Below are positions 6,110-9,238 of a stretch of DNA of 9,238 nucleotides, piece after piece. The notes below the pieces were generated by a model. It did no database searches and was not told the DNA's origin. It was given only the letters and a program-made list of their open reading frames with translations. Every line of letters starts with the position of its first letter. The first letter of the stretch is position 1. The stretch is taken from positions 1 to 9,238 of the forward strand of contig CALEJO010000208.1 in NCBI GenBank assembly GCA_937898155.1, written 5' to 3'. The translations under genes and the position numbers were made by a program. The DNA comes from an uncultured Clostridia bacterium. Lineage in GTDB: Bacteria; Bacillota; Clostridia; Oscillospirales; CAG-272.

Positions 6110-6316
6110 ATGGTTGTCACGAAAGAATCCATCATCGGCGACGTGCTCGACTTTGACGGCGAAACGGCAAAATTTTTCATCGAGATCGGCATGCACTGCC
6201 TCGGCTGTCCCGCGTCCCGCGGCGAAAGCATCGAGATGGCTTGCGCGGTCCACGGAACGGACGCTGACGCGCTGGTGAAGGCGATCAACGACTATTTTGC
6301 CGCGAAAAACGCTTAA
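6110..6316 (+). CDS. DUF1858 small redox-disulfide protein (hybrid-cluster-protein-associated type)
   Basis: This 68-residue cytoplasmic protein consists of one DUF1858 domain (PF08984; TIGR03980-like, the redox disulfide domain associated with hybrid cluster protein and related to the N-terminus of ScdA/RIC iron-sulfur repair proteins). The core motif MHCLGCPAS (28-36) carries the CxxC pair C30 and C33, with H29 beside it and a third cysteine at C45. In this family the cysteines are thought to act in thiol redox or metal handling; the exact job is not settled. GGAGG (6099-6103) lies 6 bases before the ATG. A TTG at 6008 extends the frame but lies in the -35 box, so it is rejected. The gene is monocistronic, with its own promoter, a two-hairpin leader and a strong terminator, suggesting a small abundant transcript. 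No hybrid cluster protein gene is seen in the window. Confidence 0.88.
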   Translation: MVVTKESIIGDVLDFDGETAKFFIEIGMHCLGCPASRGESIEMACAVHGTDADALVKAINDYFAAKNA

Positions 6317-6324
6317 TTTTTCTC

Positions 6325-6353
6325 AAAAAGGGTTGCTTCGGCGGCCCTTTTTT
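6325..6353 (+). terminator. UUCG-capped intrinsic terminator of the DUF1858 gene
   Basis: AAAAAGGGTTGC (6325-6336) pairs with GCGGCCCTTTTT (6341-6352) around a TTCG loop, giving 12 pairs including two G-U, closed by a very stable cUUCGg tetraloop. A T-run at 6348-6353 completes it. It starts 9 bases after the stop codon. Confidence 0.9.
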
Positions 6354-6405
6354 CATTTCTTGTTCGTTTTATTCGGTGGAAATTGAAAAAAACGGAAATT
6401 GATTC

Positions 6406-6434
6406 TTGACGCGGTGTCGGTTTTTTCGTATAAT
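6406..6434 (+). promoter_or_regulatory. Sigma-A-type promoter of the acyltransferase-symporter operon
   Basis: TTGACG (6406-6411) and a perfect TATAAT (6429-6434) have a 17-base spacer containing a six-T run. The start should be near 6441, about 70 bases before the acyltransferase ATG. No clear operator is visible. Confidence 0.82.
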
Positions 6435-6509
6435 AAAAGAAATCATCGGCGGTTTTCGACTTTTTTCTCGCCGGACGCGGCGAAAAAAACAAAATTGCGA
6501 GGATATGGC

Positions 6510-7733
6510 ATGAAGCAGGAAAAGACGAAAAAAACGAAGACATGGAGACGGCCGCGCCATCGGTTTTTCCGCGCGCTGGCGGCGATCGTTCTGGCGCCGT
6601 ATTGCAGATGGCGATACGGTCTGCGGTGGACGCGTTTCAAAGAGCAGGGCAAGCGGGCGTATTTCATCCTGATGAATCATCAGACGGCGTTCGACCAGTT
6701 CTTCTCGGGGCTCGTGTTTCGCGGCGCGACGTATTACGTCGCGTCCGAGGACCTTTTTTCCAACGGATTTGTTTCGTCGCTGCTTCGGTATACCGTCGCG
6801 CCGATCCCGATCCGCAAAAGCTCCTCGGACTATAAGGCGGTCGTCAACTGTCTGCGCGTCGCCAAAGAGGGCGGCACGATCGCGATCGCGCCCGAGGGCA
6901 ATCGGACGTATAGCGGCAGAACGGGCGACATCAAACCGACGATCGCGCCGCTCGCGCGCAAGCTGCATCTGCCAATCGTGATCTTCCGCATCGAGGGCGG
7001 CTACGGCGTGCATCCGCGTTGGAGCGACGTCAAGCGCAAGGGCAAAATGTTCGCTTACGTCAAACGCGTGATCGAGCCGGAAGAGATCGACGCGATAAAC
7101 GACGACGGGCTGTATCGGACGATCTGTGACGAGCTTTACGTGGACGAAGCGGTCGCCGATCGCACGTTTTTCCACAAAAAAAGCGCCGAATATCTCGAAC
7201 GCGCGATGTTCGTCTGCCCGGACTGCGGGCTTTCCGAATGGGAAAGCCACGGCGACGTGATCGCCTGCAAAAAATGCGGCAGACAGGTGCGCTATCTGCC
7301 GACGAAGGAACTCGAAGGCATCGACAAGCCGTTCCCGTTCCGCTTCATCGCGGACTGGTATGATTATCAGGAGAATTTCGTGCGGGCGCTCGACGTTTCG
7401 CCCTACCTCGAAACGCCGATGTATGAAGAAAAAGCGACCTTCTCCGAGGTCATCGTCTATCGCAGAAAGCAAGTGCTGGCGAAAGACGCGACGCTCCGCC
7501 TGTTCGGCGATCGCTACGAGATCGAATATGATGGCGAAAATCACGTGTTCCCGTTCACCGGGGTGCGCTCGGCGACGGTGCTCGGCAGAAACAAAATGAA
7601 TTTCGTGTTTGACGCGAAGCTCTATCAGGTGCGGAGCGGAAAACGCTTCAACGCGCTCAAATACGTCAATATGTTCTACCATTTCACGGCACAAAACGGA
7701 GGCGATCCAAATGACAAGTTTCTCGGACTTTAA
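6510..7733 (+). CDS. PlsC-like lysophospholipid acyltransferase fused to a zinc ribbon and a C-terminal beta-rich domain
   Basis: This 407-residue protein starts with a very basic N-terminus and a short hydrophobic stretch near 19-31, then a PlsC-type acyltransferase domain. Motif I NHQTAFD (56-62) contains the catalytic H57 and D62, and motif III APEGNRT (127-133) corresponds to the family's FPEG. It should transfer an acyl chain to a lysophospholipid or similar acceptor at the inner membrane face. Unlike ordinary PlsC proteins of about 200-250 residues, it continues into a zinc ribbon (C236, C239, C253, C256 in CPDC and CKKC). A C-terminal region near 305-390 then alternates hydrophobic and polar residues and could be a PH/GRAM-like beta fold; that last assignment is inference. 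GAGGA lies 6 bases before the ATG. The final 23 bases overlap the symporter gene, so the two are one operon and probably translationally coupled. The acceptor substrate is unknown. Confidence 0.85.
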   Translation: MKQEKTKKTKTWRRPRHRFFRALAAIVLAPYCRWRYGLRWTRFKEQGKRAYFILMNHQTAFDQFFSGLVFRGATYYVASEDLFSNGFVSSLLRYTVAPIPIRKSSSDYKAVVNCLRVAKEGGTIAIAPEGNRTYSGRTGDIKPTIAPLARKLHLPIVIFRIEGGYGVHPRWSDVKRKGKMFAYVKRVIEPEEIDAINDDGLYRTICDELYVDEAVADRTFFHKKSAEYLERAMFVCPDCGLSEWESHGDVIACKKCGRQVRYLPTKELEGIDKPFPFRFIADWYDYQENFVRALDVSPYLETPMYEEKATFSEVIVYRRKQVLAKDATLRLFGDRYEIEYDGENHVFPFTGVRSATVLGRNKMNFVFDAKLYQVRSGKRFNALKYVNMFYHFTAQNGGDPNDKFLGL

Positions 7734-9141
7734 GGTGTGGGGCTTTCTGAACGTTCTGCTCGTGTTGTTCGCGTGCCTTCTGCTCGCGAATCTGCTGAAA
7801 AAATCCGTGAAATTTCTCCGCTATTCTCTGATCCCGACGTCGGTGATCGGCGGTCTGTTCGCGCTACTCGCGGCGATCATTTACGAAGCGGTGACGGGAC
7901 AGGAAAATCTGTTTGACACGGCGTTTTTCGGCGGCAACGGCTCCGCGGTGCTGGAAATGCTGACGTATCACGGGCTGGCGCTCGGGTTTATCGCCTCGAC
8001 GCTCCGCCCTGCCACGCAAAAATTCACGAAACAACGTAATATCGAAATTTTCAATACGGGCGTCACGACCGTCGCGACGTATCTGATGCAAGGCGTTTTG
8101 GGACTTGTCATCACGATCGCGGCGACGCTGATCCTGCCCGACTTTTTCTCCGGCGCCGGTGTGCTTCTCCCGTTCGGATACGGACAGGGCACGGGACAGG
8201 CGCTCAACTACGGCAATATTTATGAGCAGGAGCACGGGTTTGCCGGGGGCAGAAGCTTCGGACTGACGATCGCGGCGCTCGGCTTCATCAGCGCGGGCAT
8301 CGGCGGCGTCATTTATCTGAACGTCCTGCGCAAAAAGGGACGTATCACGTTTTCCGAGGAGGACGTCACGGATGCGATCAACGGCGAGGCGATCCAGAAT
8401 CCCGACGAGGTGCCGATGAACGGCAGTATCGACAAAATGACGATCCAGCTCGCGATCATCACGGTCACCTACGGACTCGCATTTCTCGCGATGCGCCTGC
8501 TCGGCGGCTTGCTCGGCGAAAACCTCAAAGCGACGATCTTCGGGCTCAACTTCCTCTTCGGCGTGCTGTTCGCGGCGGTCGTCAAGGGCTTGCTCGGCGC
8601 GCTCGAACGCAAACAGATCGTGCATAAAAAATATATCAATCCGTTCCTCATGACGCGGCTCAGCAACTTCTTCTTTGATCTGATGATCATCGCCGGCGTG
8701 GCGGCGATCCGTCTCGAAGTCATCAAAAAATATTGGTGGATCCTGCTTCTGCTCGGCGCACTCGGCGCGGCCGCGACGTATGGCTATAATCTCTTTATTG
8801 CGAAAAAACTGTTCCGCGGCTACGCCGACGAACAGTTCCTCGTGATGTATGGGATGCTGACCGGCACGGCAAGCACGGGCATCATCCTGCTCCGCGAAAA
8901 GGATATGGAATTCCAAACGCCGGCGGCGGACAATCTGGTCTATCAGAATTTCCCCGCGATCGCGCTCGGCTTCCCGATGATGATCCTTGCGACGCTCGCG
9001 GCGGAGAAGCCGCTTTTAACGCTCGGCATCACCGCGGCGTATTGGGCGGTATTGAACGTGTTGCTCTTCCGCTCGTTCCTGTTCAAACGGAAAAAGAACA
9101 CGGAAAAGACGGATGGCTCGGAGCCGACCAAAACCGAATAA
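7711..9141 (+). CDS. ESS-family sodium:glutamate symporter-like membrane protein (GltS-like)
   Basis: This 476-residue polytopic membrane protein resembles the GltS family (PF03616), which imports glutamate with sodium. Hydrophobic segments lie near 8-28, 38-60, 84-100, 116-143, 184-205, 245-264, 275-293, 315-335, 342-362, 413-430 and 436-457. Two glycine-rich loops, GYGQGTGQA (156-164) and GMLTGTASTG (381-390), sit where GltS has its re-entrant GGHGTG and GFGLGATPTA loops. It is longer than E. coli GltS (about 400 residues) because of a hydrophilic central loop (207-242) and a charged tail (458-476). The ATG at 7711 has GGAGG 8 bases upstream and lies inside the acyltransferase coding region, overlapping it by 23 bases. 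Family assignment is good, but the glycine loops differ from the E. coli protein, so glutamate as substrate is uncertain. Confidence 0.85.
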   Translation: MTSFSDFKVWGFLNVLLVLFACLLLANLLKKSVKFLRYSLIPTSVIGGLFALLAAIIYEAVTGQENLFDTAFFGGNGSAVLEMLTYHGLALGFIASTLRPATQKFTKQRNIEIFNTGVTTVATYLMQGVLGLVITIAATLILPDFFSGAGVLLPFGYGQGTGQALNYGNIYEQEHGFAGGRSFGLTIAALGFISAGIGGVIYLNVLRKKGRITFSEEDVTDAINGEAIQNPDEVPMNGSIDKMTIQLAIITVTYGLAFLAMRLLGGLLGENLKATIFGLNFLFGVLFAAVVKGLLGALERKQIVHKKYINPFLMTRLSNFFFDLMIIAGVAAIRLEVIKKYWWILLLLGALGAAATYGYNLFIAKKLFRGYADEQFLVMYGMLTGTASTGIILLREKDMEFQTPAADNLVYQNFPAIALGFPMMILATLAAEKPLLTLGITAAYWAVLNVLLFRSFLFKRKKNTEKTDGSEPTKTE

Positions 9142-9143
9142 CG

Positions 9144-9175
9144 AAACCCCCGAGGCGAGCGCCTCGGGGGTTTTT
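9144..9175 (+). terminator. Strong intrinsic terminator of the acyltransferase-symporter operon
   Basis: AAACCCCCGAGGC (9144-9156) and GCCTCGGGGGTTT (9161-9173) form a perfect 13-bp stem around GAGC, followed by T9174-T9175 to complete a five-T run. It begins 3 bases after the symporter stop. The A-run on the other side means it would also work for a leftward transcript. Confidence 0.92.
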
Positions 9176-9179
9176 GTCA

Positions 9180-9238
9180 ATTTGGTGAATTATACTATCA
9201 AGTGCAACACTTAGAAAAAAAGGAAGCTCACATGAATC
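9180..9238 (+). mobile_element. Possible left end of an insertion sequence (IS30-like?), truncated by the window
   Basis: Right after the terminator comes an AT-rich segment with the palindrome AAGTG-CAA-CACTT (9200-9212), the -10-like TATACT (9191-9196), and then AGGA and an ATG. The CAAGTGCAACA core reminds me of terminal repeats of Firmicutes IS30-family elements, and the short gap between a terminal repeat and a start codon is also IS-like. This rests on memory of the family and cannot be confirmed without the rest of the element. An ordinary gene promoter and leader is the main alternative. Confidence 0.25.
9232..9238 (+). CDS. Start of a truncated gene at the right edge
   Basis: An ATG at 9232 is preceded by AAAAAAAGGA ending at 9224, with a 7-base spacing, which is a typical ribosome binding site for this genome. 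Only two codons (Met-Asn) and one extra base are inside the window, so the product cannot be identified. If the preceding segment is an insertion-sequence end, this would be its transposase. Confidence 0.45.

Noticed and set aside
6369..7694. A 441-codon leftward frame opposite the acyltransferase
   Set aside because: It is an antisense artefact; the rightward frame has catalytic motifs, a zinc ribbon, a ribosome binding site and a promoter.
7864..8916. A 350-codon leftward frame opposite the symporter
   Set aside because: It is charged, low-complexity and without motifs, lying fully inside a coherent membrane-protein gene on the other strand.
9174..9196. TTGTCA (9174-9179) with TATACT (9191-9196) as a promoter for the edge gene
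   Set aside because: The spacing is only 11 bases and the putative -35 overlaps the terminator T-run, so it does not make a credible sigma-A promoter.
1..9238. CRISPR array, tRNA, rRNA or a known riboswitch
   Set aside because: I saw no regularly spaced repeats, no cloverleaf with a TTCRA arm, no rRNA signature and no leader matching a riboswitch class that I recognise.

Overview
The window is a gene-dense stretch of bacterial chromosome, GC-rich by eye (well above half). It has very consistent Firmicutes-style signals: AGGAG/GGAGG ribosome binding sites 6-8 bases before ATG starts, and TTGAC-/TATAAT-type promoters that all have 17-base spacers. The proteins (ROK glucokinase, a two-gene ABC exporter of the YtrB / PF16949 kind, a second-type EF-G, a DUF1858 redox protein and a GltS-like symporter) fit a GC-rich anaerobic member of the Clostridia, probably from a gut-type environment. 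The lineage is an inference; no rRNA or marker gene was available to fix it.

Layout, left to right. Positions 1-129 hold no gene but contain three inverted repeats, one with a perfect 13-bp stem. A ROK-family glucokinase runs leftward (130-1092). It is divergent from a rightward ABC exporter operon (ATPase 1293-2024, permease 2017-3621) across about 200 bases that carry both promoters. The exporter promoter has a doubled palindrome over its -10 box. The exporter converges on a leftward EF-G-like GTPase (3706-5787), and the two share a 15-bp-stem terminator. The next 322 bases (5788-6109) contain the EF-G-like promoter, an unexplained leftward terminator-like hairpin, and the promoter plus a two-hairpin leader of a 68-aa DUF1858 redox protein (6110-6316). 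That gene ends in a UUCG-capped terminator. The last operon is an acyltransferase fused to a zinc ribbon and a further C-terminal domain (6510-7733), whose 3' end overlaps an ESS-family sodium:glutamate-type symporter (7711-9141) by 23 bases. A strong terminator closes it. The last ~50 bases hold a palindrome, a ribosome binding site and an ATG, which could be the left end of a mobile element or the start of an ordinary gene.

Most genes look like independent housekeeping or accessory transcription units rather than one pathway: sugar phosphorylation, an exporter, a translation-factor paralogue, a small thiol protein, and lipid acylation with an amino-acid transporter. I do not see a clear undescribed multi-gene system. 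The most interesting items are the acyltransferase-zinc ribbon fusion coupled to a symporter, the doubled operator of the ABC operon, the structured leader of the DUF1858 gene, and the hairpin cluster at the left edge.
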